A DNA stretch of 64,000 nt from Toxotes chatareus (GCA_016801885.1 CM028889.1:26232001-26296000); one strand, 5' to 3'; counted from the stretch's first letter, positions 33,459-47,390 are shown. The notes: generated from the sequence alone by a model not told the origin. Program-made: numbers and translations.

Positions 33459-35552
33459 GGAGCATCCGAGGACAGAGATGGATCACACACCACAATACAC
33501 CCACACTCCCTCCTGTCTCCTGCATACACATCTGCACATACTGGCATTAACTGCAAGTCACTTCACATCTAGACATCAGCCGAGTGAAGTGATGCTCCGA
33601 ACAGCTAAAAAATAAAGGTCGGCAGAAAACAAGTGAAAAACGAAGACTGGAGCTCCGTTACAGTCCACTTTAAACACGACAGAACATGTACAGTGCATCA
33701 TCCGAACACCACACAGTGGAATCATAAATATTAGATCTTAGGAAGTCCTTCATTATTTCTAATGATTTGTGATAAGACACAGTCTTTGAAGCATTCGCTG
33801 TCATTCTACCGCACAGTGTTGTTGGTAACTAGTTTACCTGCAGCTATGATAAAGTCATGAGAATTAAAGAATGAAATGATTACAGCTACAAATGCAATCC
33901 ATGGAAACCAAACCAAATAAATACAATCAGTCAGATGTTAAATAAAGTTGCCCCTTTGAATCACCACGTGACAGATGTGAAACTTTGCAGAGGTTTTCTT
34001 GAGGGGCAAAGCAACCTAACTTTATGAGTGCTCATTTATCTGGCAGTTAATCAGGTTTTCTGAACCTCTTTTACAACTTGAAGAGCAGAAATATGGATGA
34101 GGTGCTGCGCTCCAGGCCAGAGCAGCGCTTGATCGAGGATGAGAGACACGTCCCCACTCTGGGAGGAAACATGTTAACCCCTTCAGACCCTAAGGTTATG
34201 ATACATGATATGAAAGGTGCTGAACTTAACCATATACGTTACCTTATGGAATAACAGCTGCATGTACTCCCGGGACCCTTTTCTTGGGACATACTTAACC
34301 TTGTTTCCTGATGAGATTGCCTGAAGAGACTAACTACTGCTGGCTTAGTTTGTCTGTCACTGTCACTCAGGAAACAATTTTTCACTCGGCTGTATTTTAC
34401 AATTGCACAACTTTACCTGAAGCTTTAACACCGTCGCTGAGATTGTCATCAAACATTGTCAGTGGTGGAGTCCGCCCTTCCTGTGCTGGATTCAAACAGC
34501 CAATCACTGCACTTACAGAGTCTGTCAGAACTGTATTAAATTACTGCTAATGCAGACTCCTACCGCTGCTGCTTCACATTAAAAACATTCAGCTGGTGAC
34601 AAAGTAGCTGCTCAACAAACGTTTGCTGGATCATTAAACCACACCTGCAGTTACCACCAGTGACCACAGGTGTCACCAAATCTACCAGGAACTTTAAATG
34701 TGTGATAATATTACTTGTGTGCTGCAGCGACAACAGGACGTTGGTTACAGGCATTCTTTGTATTTTACATTACAAGCTGCAGCATTCCTAAAAGGTCAAA
34801 GGTCACCACTGGGTTAACATTTCAGAAATTCTCAACATTTAGTGCAGACAAGTTATTTCTGTGATTCCTGACCAACGAAGTGTACAGAACAAAAACAGCA
34901 AGCAGCAAAATCTCCATTAAAAAAACAGCTTATTTTTTTATACCAACAAAAGCAAAATCTGTCATTTTATATTTTCATGTCTGTGACAAACGGGCGATAC
35001 CAAACAAGGTAGAGCTACACACAGTAAACACACAAATCAAGGGGAAATTCCAGGACTGTACGCACTGTAAAAATACCCGACAAATGATAAACTGACAAAT
35101 GTGCCCCCATGCTCCAGTGAATCTCTAAGGGGCTGAATGGCATAAGAATGAGCTTTTAGCAGAGAAACTGGGGGAGGAAGAAAGGAGTCCCGTTGCGAAA
35201 GAGTTGAATTACCATATCACTGAGGAGCAAATACAAAGCTCCTTGAGAGCAGCAGGGGATCCGTCATCCAGTGAAGTGTGGTGTTGAAATGTGGATATTT
35301 CTGAGTACTCAGACACCACACACTGGTAATAAGCGGCGGGGGAGATCACACAGTTGTTTAAACCTCATACACCTCATCCTGGGAATCCAGGCCTCAACGT
35401 GAAACAAAAGCAAACCTGAATATGGAAAAATCTTTGGTCAATCCTTCAAGAATGATGAACTCTCTGTAAACAAACTTATCAAAATGAATTCAAGAAAAGA
35501 CTAAATTAGAGCAAACAACAACAACAAAAGTATTATATTAATATTGAAGAGT

Positions 35553-35747
35553 TTAGAAGCCAATGTTTCCTCGAGCCATGCAGTAGCCCAGTTTGTTCTG
35601 GTTCCCAAGGAAAGACATAAGGCCCACATAGGCCTCGATGTGGATCTGCTGATTCAGGACCAGGACACCATTGGCCTTCCCAGGAACGGGCTTCATGGCA
35701 TGGACTTTCTGTGCTGCATCCCTGAGCTGCTCCCGAAAGTTCTGGAT
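35553..35747 (-). CDS. tprg1: tprg1 coding exon 5 (C terminus and stop)
   Basis: Encodes residues 214-277 and the stop. The strongest family signatures are here: PGKANGVLVL, HIEAYVGLMSFLGNQNKLGY and the terminal ARGNIGF. Human TPRG1 ends with a near-identical ARGSIGF. The acceptor (TCATCCACAG before ATCCAG) is at 35748-35749. The 3' UTR continues to the left; its end was not located. Confidence 0.96.
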   Translation of the reverse strand: MQNFREQLRDAAQKVHAMKPVPGKANGVLVLNQQIHIEAYVGLMSFLGNQNKLGYCMARGNIGF

Positions 35748-37596
35748 CTGTGGATGAGAAGACGTGATGATCAGACATTTATCAGAAAACACTCTTACTT
35801 TCTGTTTGCAGTCCCTCGGCTGCAGCTCACACGAGAGATTCAACACAACAAAAAGCTCTTATTTCTCCCCAAAATAAATAATTATGTCATCCACAACTGT
35901 ATTAAATTACTAAACTTGTTTCGAGGTAACTTACCCTGATTGTATTTTGTAAGATTGAGCTACATCAAGGCATGGTAAGCACCGTGGCTTTCTAATATAT
36001 AATCTGACATTTGTCAACATATAATACATATTACGTAATAAATGTCAAAACGCTGGTAGCCAGAAGAGAGAGCACAGTTTCTGCATGAATGATCGAACCA
36101 CAGAAGGTTCCAGAGGATCGTGGTTCATAGAGGCCTGATTTTTATGCTCATTTCGTGAAACCTTATCAAGCAGGTCGTCTGCTCCACTGGCAGATTTTTT
36201 TTATTGTCTGACATTATTAAATGCACAAATTATACATTTATAATATATATTTTTCCATATTACACAATTATTTGCTTGTTTGCAAATGGAGTAGGATAAT
36301 TCTGCAGTGTGCCCTGTTCTCTGACTTCCTGATCAAACTGTGGATGATAATCAATAGTTAAAATCTTATCAGGAAAGAGTCAGTCAGGGGTCAAACCCAC
36401 GTGATCCTATCTGCTGTGACTGCTAACCTGTCTACACTGACAATGTTCTTTAAGTTTCCCAGCAAAGCACATTTCTAAATGTCATATCAGAATTAAGATA
36501 AGATTGCATTGCATTCTTTGTAAATGCTCCTCCAGGTCTTTGCATGCCAGTTTGAGTCTGTCAGGCTCAGCTGCCACTCAGCATTTATGTGCAGTCACTG
36601 AGATGTGTACAGCACCAGCCCCTGTTACTCTGCGTGAAACAGAAACAAAACGGTCTGACACATGATGAACTAATATTTGTGTGACGCTGTTGAAATTTCA
36701 TTGCTGAGTACATGATTGCTCCATTCCTTTGTCTTCCTCACGCTGAGTCAACTGCTGGAACTGCTCATAAACATCGTGGTTATGTTGAAATTTCTATACA
36801 GGTTTGGAAACACAGTTATTTGTAGTAGTACAAGCATTCTGAGTCTACAGTAAAACAAACAAACAAAAAAGTACACTGAGCACAGGTTTTATATATTTCT
36901 ATGACATGATACCTGGGACCTGGACTGCTTTAGGATCCAGAGGTTTCTCAGTCCTGAGTATTTTATTAGACATCAAAAATGACTGACTGAACATGAATGA
37001 TATCTGATGCCTTATTCCAGTAAGTCATTTCCTGTGTAATGACTCATCTGACCGCACAATGAATCTCACCACACTGTTGTTTTTTTTAAGTGATAACAGT
37101 TAAGACACTTCAAGACTCTCAGCAGAGTACACACCTCCACCTGGATTAGGAAAATTAGTCATAAAACTCATTACGAGTATTTCAGCAGATAAGTTCTGAC
37201 AAAGTCTAGGCCCAAATCACGAGCAAACGTTTTCTCCGAGCTGTTGCACAGCTTCAGTTTTATGTCCTGAGATTCTTCTGAGATACCTGCCAAACTGAAA
37301 ATCGCTCCAATGAAAGTTGTTGACAGAGAGGTCTTGGGATTATTCTGAGTAATAAGGAAATTGTTCTGGGAAAGAATTGTGACTGTTGATTTTCAGATTT
37401 TCCATTACTGGGAGCACCACAAATCAAGATTCCTTTCACCTTAATTGCACTGGGCTGGTGGCAGAAAAATCTGCACTGAAAACCACAGCTATTTGCGTTG
37501 CTCAACACCACCAGACGTTAGTGAGAATACGGTTTTATTTTTGCGACTTAGGGTGAACTGTTCCTTTAAACAACGCCATGCTGTTAATCAACTTAC
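35748..37596 (-). other. tprg1: tprg1 intron 4
   Basis: 1849 bp, AT-rich. No exon, clear repeat or regulatory structure recognised. Confidence 0.7.
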
Positions 37597-37750
37597 ATCG
37601 CAGAGAGCAGCGAACGTGTCACTGATGTTCCTCACAGGGTGGTAGGTGAAGGTGATGAAAGGGAAGTCGGTGGCAAACGGGTTCCACCTGGAGGTGAAGG
37701 AGGGCTCTCTCAGCCGGTCCCAGAAGATCCGCACCCCCTCGCCTTCTCTC
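37597..37750 (-). CDS. tprg1: tprg1 coding exon 4
   Basis: 154 bp, residues 162-213. Reads REGEGVRIFWDRL, then RWNPFATDFPFITFTYHPV, ending ALCD. Human TPRG1 has RQGEGLRIYW and RWNPWSTEVPYATFTEHP in these positions. The first base completes the Thr codon from exon 3, and the exon ends on a codon boundary before GTAAGT. Confidence 0.95.
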
Positions 37751-39169
37751 CTGAACACATCAAAACACAGAGCAAATGACAAAGCGTCTCCCACTGTCAG
37801 TGAAACATTTCACTCAACCGTGACAAAACTTCAGTTGAGACAGTTCATGCTGTCATCACATCAACAACATTACTCACTGCTTTCTACAAACCAGGTCATT
37901 TTGTTTTCCATTGAGAATCATGTTCGAAGCACTGAATTTAAACGCCTTCTGCAGTAACTACACGGGGGCTCCTTGACCTGTGGACCACAACCATCTTTTG
38001 CACTTAACACACACTCTGTCACAGAGCCAAGGTTAGAGGTAACATACTGAGTTAAAGCTAACTGGGGAGATTGCTGGTTGTAATTAAAGGTTTTTTTTTT
38101 AGCATTCTCTCCCTGCTGTGTCTGTTTTGTGTAACTGAAAAAAAAAAAACAAATTTGATTGAACTGACATTTCGTTAATTTAATTTATTATGTTTCACAT
38201 TCAGTCCCTGTGACTAACTCCATTACCTTAATAACAAATAAAAAGGTACTGTACATTTTCTATTGTGCAGTTTTTATTACGCTGTCCAGCCTGGAAACCA
38301 AAAACCTTCCTCCTCAACTTCCTGTACTTGCCACCAAAAATGCTCTGACACATTACAGCTGCACCCTTCCTGTCTCTCAGTGGATGTGGCTGTCCGTGGT
38401 TAGAGCAAGGAAAAAATGGCACTATTCTGACTTCAAGGCAAATACTTAATGGGAGGGCAATCTCATGTTTACCCGGCTTAGAGGTAATCTACGGTGTGCT
38501 CATCATATTCTCTTTCTTCGGCTGTTATTTCTTCAGTGGCTTTTACAGTAAATACCGTGGGGTTTTAATGAAAACGCTCCAGGGTCACATCTTTCCTCTG
38601 CCTAATGAAACCTCAGAAGACTCAGAGCAAACAGACCTCCGAACGCTCCCAGATCCCATCTTTGAAATGATGTTGGTGCTGATCTACATGCTGTGAAGGT
38701 CTTTACAATTTTCTGTTTACTATTTGTCCATCAAATGTGATCCAAGTCTCTCAAACCTCTGGGACTGTAATATCTGGGAGGAATACAGTGTCTTTGTTAC
38801 AGCTGAAAAGGTACGGGGTCAGAGAGGGTTCAAAACTCCCTCCTCTGCTTTTCCTTTTACAGTAAAATAAACCTGAGCTGAAATTTATCAGAGAAAACAG
38901 AAAAACACACGGAAACATAAGAAAAAGGCCATGGACATGAAGAACGCTAATGTCAGACCAAACTATCACTATCACACATAACTATCAGTTAAACCATCAG
39001 TTAAATAAAGTAACTGCTGTGGCAGTTTTAGGTGAAGTCAGTTTTACAGCTCTGCAGGACACGCAAAACCTGTTTCTGCAGAGCTCCTTTCTGATGCACA
39101 CGACCATACAAATAAATTCAGCAGGTGCCTCAGTGCTGACCTAAAAACAAGACTATGAATCGATGCAAC

Positions 39170-39345
39170 AGTTAAGTCACAGCAGTACTGCTAATATCAA
39201 TATGCTGATTCGCTCTCGATGGCGATAGCATCACGCTGATGTTTAGCAGGTGTAATGTTGCCATCTTAGTTTAGCGTGTTAGTATGATAACATTGCTAAT
39301 TAGCACTAAACAGAAAGCACATGAGGTTGATGTGAACGTCGTAAC
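39170..39345 (+). repeat. Dispersed fish repeat ('GCTGATGTTTAGCAGGT' family)
   Basis: Contains CACGCTGATGTTTAGCAGGT, CCATCTTAGTTTAGCGTGTT and TTGCTAATTAGCACTAAACA in order, a set I recall as common in teleost genomes. No ORF. Confidence 0.55.
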
Positions 39346-41798
39346 TGAACAAATAAATACGTGAAACTCTAAACTCATACTTACCTGCCAAGTAACAGAC
39401 AAATAAAACAAAACAAAACCCAAGGACGTCGCCTCAGCTCTGGGAAACAAAATGATGATTTTTAAATAAAGATAAATCAACAGTCTTATCAAGTAAAGTA
39501 AAAACTATTAGTTGCAGCCCAAACTTTATATTTCATTTCTCACTGTTGTTGTTGGTTCATGCGCTGATGCTAAGATTCACTATATAACGTTGATCTGTGC
39601 AATGTTAGTTTATGGAGCCAAGCTTTTGTTCAGGGGCTTTCTACAAGCATCCGTGAACCATTAAACCCTTAAAGATGTTCCAAGAAGCTTTCCATTAAAA
39701 CTAAAAGGAATGTTTGGATCAGAAATTACAATGAAATACTGTGAATTTAGGAGGATTTTAACAAAAGGAGATGTGGAATCACCTCAGGGTGGAGTTCAGG
39801 CATTTTCAGCTGCACCGCGGTGCCTTTCTCTTTGCAGCCTGCTGATCATCACCTGCTTAACAAACCAGGTAAACAACTGCTGGATCGATCCTTATTCAAA
39901 ACAGTAGCTTGGAAAAACCTGCAGTGACAAGTTTGTCTCCTCAGTCGGACATAATTACACTCACAGCAGAACAGCACAGACAATACTGTTACAGTTGTTT
40001 AACTATTAGACACAAAAACTGATGTCCACGCTTCGATAAAACATCCAGTCTCTCATCATTTTGACAACATGAGCACTTTTTTTAGAGCAGGAGCTGCGCT
40101 GACTGGAGGGAGCACATCAGTCCACATTTGGTGGTATTTTTTTTTTCCTTTTCTCAGAAGAAGCTGACAAATTAGCTGGAAAACAGACAAACGCCCACAT
40201 AGGACCCTCATACTCAGTTTCATCATTTCCATAGGCGTAGAAACATCTGTGACATATGTCATGTTATGCAAGTTTGTTATGCATTTCCCTGCTTCATCCA
40301 TCGAACACTGATACCGTGGGGTTTTAATGAAAACGAAACCTTATTACAACAATCAAGCAACCTGTTTCTGTAAATCTGTCAACAACTGTAACTGCTACTA
40401 TCAGAGGTCAGAGTTTGTGGAAGAAAATAGTTTCATCTCTCATGCACCTGCTGGTTTGCATAAAAATGTAACACTAAGAGGGTAAAGATAAATAAATCAG
40501 GATGCCGGCGATTTCCCAACAGTGTTCTGATATATCCTTAATGATCTGTCATACTGCTGTGCTCATTTTACCACATACCTTGTGCAACAGCACTTCCTGC
40601 CAACCAGAATTAAACACCTGAGGCTAAACAATAATGGTGTAGCTATTGATATGTCACAGTCCCAGGGAGGGGCTGCATCATAATGCAATCATCTAGCTCT
40701 GTTTACACAAGCACTTTCGAAACGACAATGCTGCTGCTGAACATTTTGTGCCTCTTCCAGGGCAAATGTTGTGCACGGAGAAAAGGGGGGAAGAAAGAAA
40801 AAAAAAAAAAACTTGGTACAAAAGCAAATCCCAGGCTAAAAGACTGATTATATTTCAGCAAAAGCCAGTGAGGATGGTGGGGTTACGTTTGTACACACTG
40901 CCCTTTGTAAGAGCACGCAGCTATTGCCCTAGTATAAATGGGGATATAAAAAAGCTTTGGCAAATTCCACAGGTAAGCTATCACTGGGAGCGGGACCAGC
41001 CCAAACAGGCACAGCAGGGCTGGGCTTTCCAGCCAGAGGCCTTGGAAGTCTTCACTGTGTTTATGTGGCAGAGCTGGGGTTTGCACTTTCACTGCACCTC
41101 ACTTCGATACAGTCACGAAAATACAGAAACACTGAAAGCAGGCTGCGCCTGAGTTATGTCATTCATGAGTTTGTCAAAAGAAATGTCCAGAAAAACGGCT
41201 CAAGAAGGAGGATAAACTGAGGGTATCCCACTACTGATCTTCCTGGTGGAGTTCCACTTAATCCACAGTGTTTATACAAAACACACACATGCATAAGAGA
41301 AACACTGTATTCTGAGCTTAGGGGCAAGTGACGAAAAAATTCCTCCCTGGGCTTTCAAGCGCTTCAGACTCAAAAGTCAACACACAAGATAAATATCAAG
41401 CCGAGCTCCAGTTGTCATGGCAAGTGTCCCACATTGTCTCAGAGCGAACAAACAAATCTGCTCCGATTGCTCAACAGAGCCTGCAGGTTTGTCAGCCATC
41501 CATACATGTATCCATCCAACACGGTTTCATTAAAAACATGAAAGGACTAAAAAAATAGAAAGAAGAAGAAAAGGGTGGAGCATTGGCTAAAAAAAACAAA
41601 GAACTGAGTTTACCTGTTATTCATTTTTTCTCTATTATATTCAAGCTAAAAACGACTGATATTATTCATGATAAAGCCTCCAAAGCCTAAAACATACAGC
41701 CACGTTACTGCAAATGTTGTGATGCAAAAGCTGTGATATCATAGCTGCAGGCTGTTAAGCTATTTCCACCTTGAAAAGGTAAAGTCCACAAGCTGAGA

Positions 41799-41893
41799 GC
41801 TGCTCCCAGGGTACATGAATTTACAGCAGCATGCCCGAAACATTATGAATCTAATGGTGTTTATTAATTTACACTCTTTGTCCTGGGAGCAGC
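41799..41893. repeat. 12-bp inverted repeat with 71-bp spacer
   Basis: GCTGCTCCCAGG (41799-41810) and its exact complement CCTGGGAGCAGC (41882-41893). Could be a degraded element or chance. Confidence 0.6.
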
Positions 41894-44689
41894 CTGTGTG
41901 CTGACTCTGCTCTTGATCTATGTTTTGTTTTGGAGATGAGAGTTGTTTGTTTTCTTCTTCCTTGTTTTAGGACTTGTGCTACAGGTAGAGCCACAGTATC
42001 TGGCAATGCAAAGACTTTATTTGGAGGAGTTTGATTTGCAGACACAATTCTGATCCACTTCCTTCTCCCTTTTCTGTATTTTACATTATGGATCTCAGCT
42101 TAGGTCTGAATTACTGGGAATCAATAAAGAGAGTTCCTCATCTATTAGCACATGCTATGCTACATATAGACTGTGTAGCACTGGTGTCAAAATGCCTTGA
42201 AGGCAGCAGGCTTGCTTTATTTGGATGCTCAATAGTAGTTACCATGGCAACAAATACTCTTCCAGGGGTCCGTGTTGTTTAACTGTTTTATAAATCTGTA
42301 TTACTGTTCTGATGTTACCTGTCCATTCTGAGCTACAGCTGTTTACTCTTCCACTCTACATCTCAAAAAAGATATACTGTCCTTACTTACTACGTTTCTT
42401 TCTTTATACTTTATTTTCCTTTTCAGATCAAGATCTGCAAAGTAAAATAAACAGTGACATCAGGTTTTCTTGGCTTAGGCTGGAGACGTTTCATCAGAAA
42501 GCTCGGATTACAAACCTGAGGCACACATTTGAAAGAAGTGGGCATTTGGGAGGTGGGGGTGGGGGGGGTCAGGATATCTTGGCCTCTGCTGCACAGATTT
42601 TCACCATTCTTTTCTACAATCTGTTCATTTTAATCCCCTCAACCTTTTGGAGGTGTGATATTAAATCACTGGAGGATCCCTTCAGCTTGTTTTTACTGTT
42701 TACTGTAATTCTAATTCTGCACTAACTGACGCTTATCCAACACTTTTTTGATCAGATTACTGAGCAGTTATTGTATAATCTGTACGATGTAACTTGAAGT
42801 AAGAAACTCAGAGCATCTTTTTATAGTAAATACTGCTCTTACTCCATTATTTATGTGACGCCCACAGAGCAGTTAAAAGTTTAGCCTCACTGACTCAAGT
42901 CCTCATAAAAAAATACTGTGTCAACATCTTTCCACTGTGGCAGGTTTAATTTGGTAGAATACAAACAGGAGGTGTCAGCCCTCATGCTGAGTAAATGCTT
43001 TCTTCACATCTTAAACACAAATATCCGCAATTAACTCTCTTGCTTCACATTTCAACAGCTGGGACTCTGTCTGGTGATCACCTGGTGAGGTATTATGTTG
43101 GCGATCTTAGGTGCTGTAGCTACCATGTTCTGACTGCCCTCTGCTGTCTGAGAGAGTTGCTGCTTTGGTTTGTGCAGGTGTGGTCGGACAGACTGCAGAA
43201 CGAGGGCGACTGTGCTTAAACCCTGTCTGACTCGGCATCCTATTAAAACAACTGTTAGAATGAATCAGTAAGTTCACAGGTGACAGCACAGTAACTGACA
43301 GGGTGAAGAAGAAATTCTAATCAATAAAACTGCTGAAAGTAGATGAAGGTGGGGGCTAAATAAGCAACGACTCCCTCTGAAGCGTTATCAAAAACAAAAA
43401 CACTACATGAGATGAGAAACGGAGGAGAACAGTGCTGGGATTATTTCCACTCTTCATAACTATATGTATTTTTTACAACAGTTACTGAAGCAGCCTCCAG
43501 TGGGGCTTCTTCAAGCCTCCACACCCAGCTCTTTCAGACTGGAATAAAAAAATAGATGATGTTCTCGGTAATTAGTTTGTCTAGACAGTTTGGAAAGGAG
43601 GCACTTAAAAGACATCTTTCCCCACAGATGCTGAATATACTGAGCTTTTTCCTTCGAGGGCGCACCTGGAGAATGTGCGATGAAAACAAAATCATCAGGA
43701 CTAAAAATACTGACACTCCCCTAACACTTTCTATTGGCATCGTCAAGGTTTTGGGAGGCTGATGGAGCACAGAGGAGGGTACGGACGCCAAATAAGATGC
43801 TCTGCGGAGGGAGTCTGATGTTCTTTGTTGTGATGGTCTGGGAACACCAGGGTCAAACGTTCACGGAAGTGCTTTCTGTCTCAATTCATTAAGTTTAATT
43901 ATATTACTCCCATTATAAAATATCAATATCCTGAGTGATCAGCACAACAGCATCCAAGCAGAATTGTTGTGGCAGCCTGCGATGTCTTCTCAAACGCTAA
44001 ACTTTGATCTCATGGCATTTTACAAACTAAAAGAAATCATTGCTGAACAGGTTGAAACAACCGTGCAACGTTTAATCAAGCAGTCACCAGCCTCAGCGTG
44101 ACCAGAAACATGGTTCGACATTTCTGCCGTGATGTGCTGCAGCCTACACAGTGAAAAGGCTTTCAAGCAGCACAGATTCAGAATTGCAGAATCATCCATG
44201 ACAACATCAAACAGATGAAGGACCGTGATGCGGCGGCGTGCTACTGCCTTGAACCGTCTCTACCAAGGGTGCACACTGACATCAAGTGGTCAAATGACAA
44301 CTGTCAGCAGCCAAATCAACAGCAGCCTTCTTGACTTCTCACACTCCTGAATGTGAACAATGCCACACCGCTAACAGTCAGGTGACATTACCGTAACAGC
44401 TTTAAAAGAACCTGAATGATGCTGATGTACTGATGTGGAGATATCAGCATGTATGAAGTTATATTTACCTGTATTGTGGGGAAGATGTATTATTCCATCA
44501 CTGTCTGAGCGTTTGAAACATCAAACCGAAGACGTCTTTGATATCTTTTCTTTGTGTTCTCTAAGAGGTCCTGAGTGCAGCTTGTTGAGTCTCAGCTGTC
44601 AATCAAACGACTGACTTCAATATGAAATACCTGCACAGACATACACAGCATCATCCAGACTTCACACCCAAGACATAACACCCTGAAGG

Positions 44690-45432
44690 AGCAGTTTTAA
44701 AACAGTTTGGGAAATGCACCTGTTCACTTTCTTGTTGTGAGTTAGATGAGAAGATCAACAGCTCTCCACTGCCTGACTGTTACAGTGAGTACAGTCAATA
44801 TTTCTGTATTAACAATTGATCATATGACTAACAGTACCTGAAAGAGTCTCACAGAGGATTATCACCTGACTCTGCCGCCACCCTCATCTCGTCAGGGCAT
44901 TTCACCACTAACTCCCCAGCAGCAAGGGGAAGACGGACACAGTAAGTGACAAGCTAGTGGAAAAACACGGAGCATTTCTTAGTTCAAGAGCCAGAAATTA
45001 GTGAGTAGTTATGAGTTAACTTCTACAGGTGGTCAGAAGCATTGTGTAAATAAGCCACTGTTCACTGACAAGTTCACTATTCAGATTAAAATTACTTAAG
45101 AAGAGCCAGGAGCTGCTCAGCGTGCTGAGCATCGAGGCTGGAAGCAGGTGAAACAGCGAGCCTCTAACTCACTGTATCAACTTTATTTAATCCACATAAA
45201 ATCAGAAGTATAAAGACAAGTTATGGCTTTTACAAGAAGTTATGTGCTTGCTTTTTTTGTCTTGATGACCAGCAGCCAGGCGCCGTGACTCCAAGTCTGT
45301 CATTCTGAGCTAAGCTAATCGCCTCCTGACTCGAGCTCCCTGGTTTTCACACAGACGTGAGAGTAACATCCAAACTCTCAAAAATGAAAAACATCATTTC
45401 AAAAAACATCATCGTCTATTCCTTTAATTTAA
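44690..45432. repeat. Fold-back fish element, copy 3 (diverged)
   Basis: The left part has GAGTTAGATGAGAAGATCAA; the right part has AGACAAGTTATGGCTTTTAC, GAAGTTATGTGCTTGC and GAGCTAAGCTAATCGCCTCC. These correspond to ordered parts of the fold-back family. The middle is heavily diverged. Confidence 0.5.
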
Positions 45433-46830
45433 CCTTTTAACTGGTCCAGACAGGCCATCTGTCTTTCCTCTTTCACGACGAGTAATTTTGAAAAATAAAT
45501 CTAACAACTGATTTCCTTAGCCTGGCTTTAAGCACTTTCCTTCAGTCTGACTTTGTATTGTGGGGAAAAAAGTTTTAAGTACAGTAACAGCGGTAGGGAT
45601 TTGTTTTCATACGTACATGTACGCACTGATCACTTTCTGCTGAAAATAAGACAGAATGACCTAGACGAAAAAAGACAACACTTCCTGAGGGAGAGACAGA
45701 GGAAGACGGGGAGAGAGAGAGGGAGGGAGCGGAGAAGATGAAGACAGAAAGAGGAGATGCTTGAGGATCGAGCCTTTCTTATTTGAAACCGTCTCTTTAC
45801 TGTTTGACTCCCGGGTGGCTTTCACCAGCGTTTTATGTATAATTTAACGTAATGTGTGGAGATAAAGCCTCTAATAAAGGCTGCGCTCTCTAAGCTCTTC
45901 ACAGCACATTACGTTTTATTCATCAAATTAGTTTTAGTTGGTTTGGTATCCCCTGAGCCGTCTTTAAAAGGTTTAGATGAAAGGACTGCATTAATTTTGC
46001 CACTAATCAGTTAAGTGACAGCTCCAAGTGACAGCTCTGCACTCCTTACCCCCGAAAACCTCTCCGCACGCTCCACTCCTCTGCCATGCCTGTTTCAGTT
46101 CTGCTGTTCCATGTGTCCCTGGTTGATCTCGTCTACCCTGCACCAATCCCCTGCATGTACCCCCCCCCCTCACCGTGCAGCCTTCTGATAGCTGCCCTCA
46201 GACTCCCGTCACTGTTTTCACTGACAATACAAATCACTGTGAATACTTCGCTCGTACTCTTGCACTGAAATTCATTAAAGGGGCTGCGTGTTGCATTTTT
46301 CATTACGTCTTCAAATTTCTCAAAAACATTCGTTACATAAGGACTGTGTTGTCTGATATAACGTGTTAAAAAGAGTTAAGAAACCTTCACATACGAGCAA
46401 AAACGTGACTCGGCATGTTTTGTGGCAGAGCTTAATAGTTAATCATGAGGCAAAAGGGATTTTTTTCACAGGGAATTTCGCTATTGTGAAGCAAATTAGA
46501 GCATGGAGCAGAAAATTAGGGCTAATATTTGTAATTCTCTGAGTAGGGTTTTTATTTTTTCTATTAATTAGCAACTAAACTCTACAAAGAGCAGTTCTTA
46601 AGCAGACTTACTGCAAATTACTGAAAATAAGAAAGGACAGTGGAGATCCAAGGCTTTTTTTTTTGCACACGGTTCAAATTTCAATGAACGTGTCTGTCAA
46701 GTTAAGTCAGAAGTTTCTGTGTTATCATTTCCCAGCACAAGTCACAAAACGTTAACCTCAGAAAAGCAGAGGGTTTAATGGACCAAAGTCAGAAGTTTGG
46801 ACTAATGAAGGTTAAAATGAGTAGACCTAC

Positions 46831-47007
46831 GTGAGCAGGGAGCGCTTCGGGAAGCTGAAGGTGCCGTGGGAGATGCGGTCCACAAAGTTCAGTGGGATCC
46901 TCTGTATCTGATCACAGTTGAACATGACAAAGTCGTACTTGAAGACCAGGAGAGAGTTTTCTGTGATGAGCACAACACGCTCCTTTTCATTGTTCCAGTG
47001 ATCCACC
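46831..47007 (-). CDS. tprg1: tprg1 coding exon 3
   Basis: 177 bp, residues 103-162. Encodes VDHWNNEKERVVLITENSLL, then YDFVMFNCDQIQRIPLNFVD and FSFPKRSLL. The VDHWNNEKER block is the best-conserved TPRG-family motif. The acceptor follows a ten-base T run at 47011-47020, and the donor is CTCAC followed by GTAGGT. Both ends are split codons that agree with the neighbouring exons. Confidence 0.96.
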
Positions 47008-47213
47008 CTGAAAAAAAAAATGAGACCATTAGACATTTAGTGAAAAACTTTTTCTTAGTATCTATATTTTAAATCGTAAACAAAGATTTTATTTGCTCAT
47101 TCAATTCACAACTTAGTCAACTCATCAATGAGACATCCCAAAGTTTGCTACACGTGTGACATGTCTGATCTCTGTGTGTACAGAGTGTGTAAGGGGTATA
47201 AGCAGTGGTATAC

Positions 47214-47390
47214 AATCAGCTGCCAGTTTATTAGGTACACCTCAGTAAAACTAATGCAGTCTAATAACCGTGCTGTCCACCCCTTTTGAATCAATGACAG
47301 TAGGCTAAGTAACAGAAACAACTCTCTATATAATTCAATACAATTCAACAGCACCACAAACACCAACCACCAAAAAAACTTTAGGAATTG
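47214..47390. mobile_element. Partial copy of the TIR (MITE-like) element
   Basis: Starts with GCCAGTTTATTAGGTACACC and AACTAATGCAGTCTAATAAC, close to the left end of the 6505-6977 element. It also shares CAGCACCACAAAC-like internal sequence. The right end is not evident. Confidence 0.5.

Larger units (their letters stand above)
16641..35552. other. tp63-tprg1 intergenic region
   Basis: 18.9 kb between the TAp63 start and the tprg1 stop codon. I found no exon with splice signals or family resemblance on either strand. The block is mainly repeats: the GCTAA-rich family, the fold-back family, the 'GTGGAAAGTAACTAAGTA' family, a LINE/SINE-tail-like copy and microsatellites. A complex unique stretch at 27260-27920 may be regulatory. 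The tprg1 3' UTR must occupy the right end; no clear AATAAA was identified on the minus strand near the stop codon. Confidence 0.7.
37751..46830 (-). other. tprg1: tprg1 intron 3
   Basis: 9.1 kb, the largest tprg1 intron. It holds a dispersed repeat (39170-39345), a 12-bp inverted repeat (41799-41893), a G-rich run near 42547-42570 and a diverged fold-back element (44690-45432). A purine-rich run lies at 45690-45738 and a C9 run near 46161. Open frames up to 137 codons lack splice context. Confidence 0.7.

Noticed and set aside
40748..41152. 134-codon plus-strand frame
   Set aside because: Intronic, antisense to tprg1, composition of random sequence with a polylysine run from a poly(A) tract.
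42312..42725. 137-codon plus-strand frame
   Set aside because: Lies inside tprg1 intron 3, antisense, spans a poly-G run read as polyglycine, no family resemblance.
44172..44340. Open frame of about 55 codons with balanced composition
   Set aside because: No start, no splice signals and no resemblance; bounded by stops as in random sequence.
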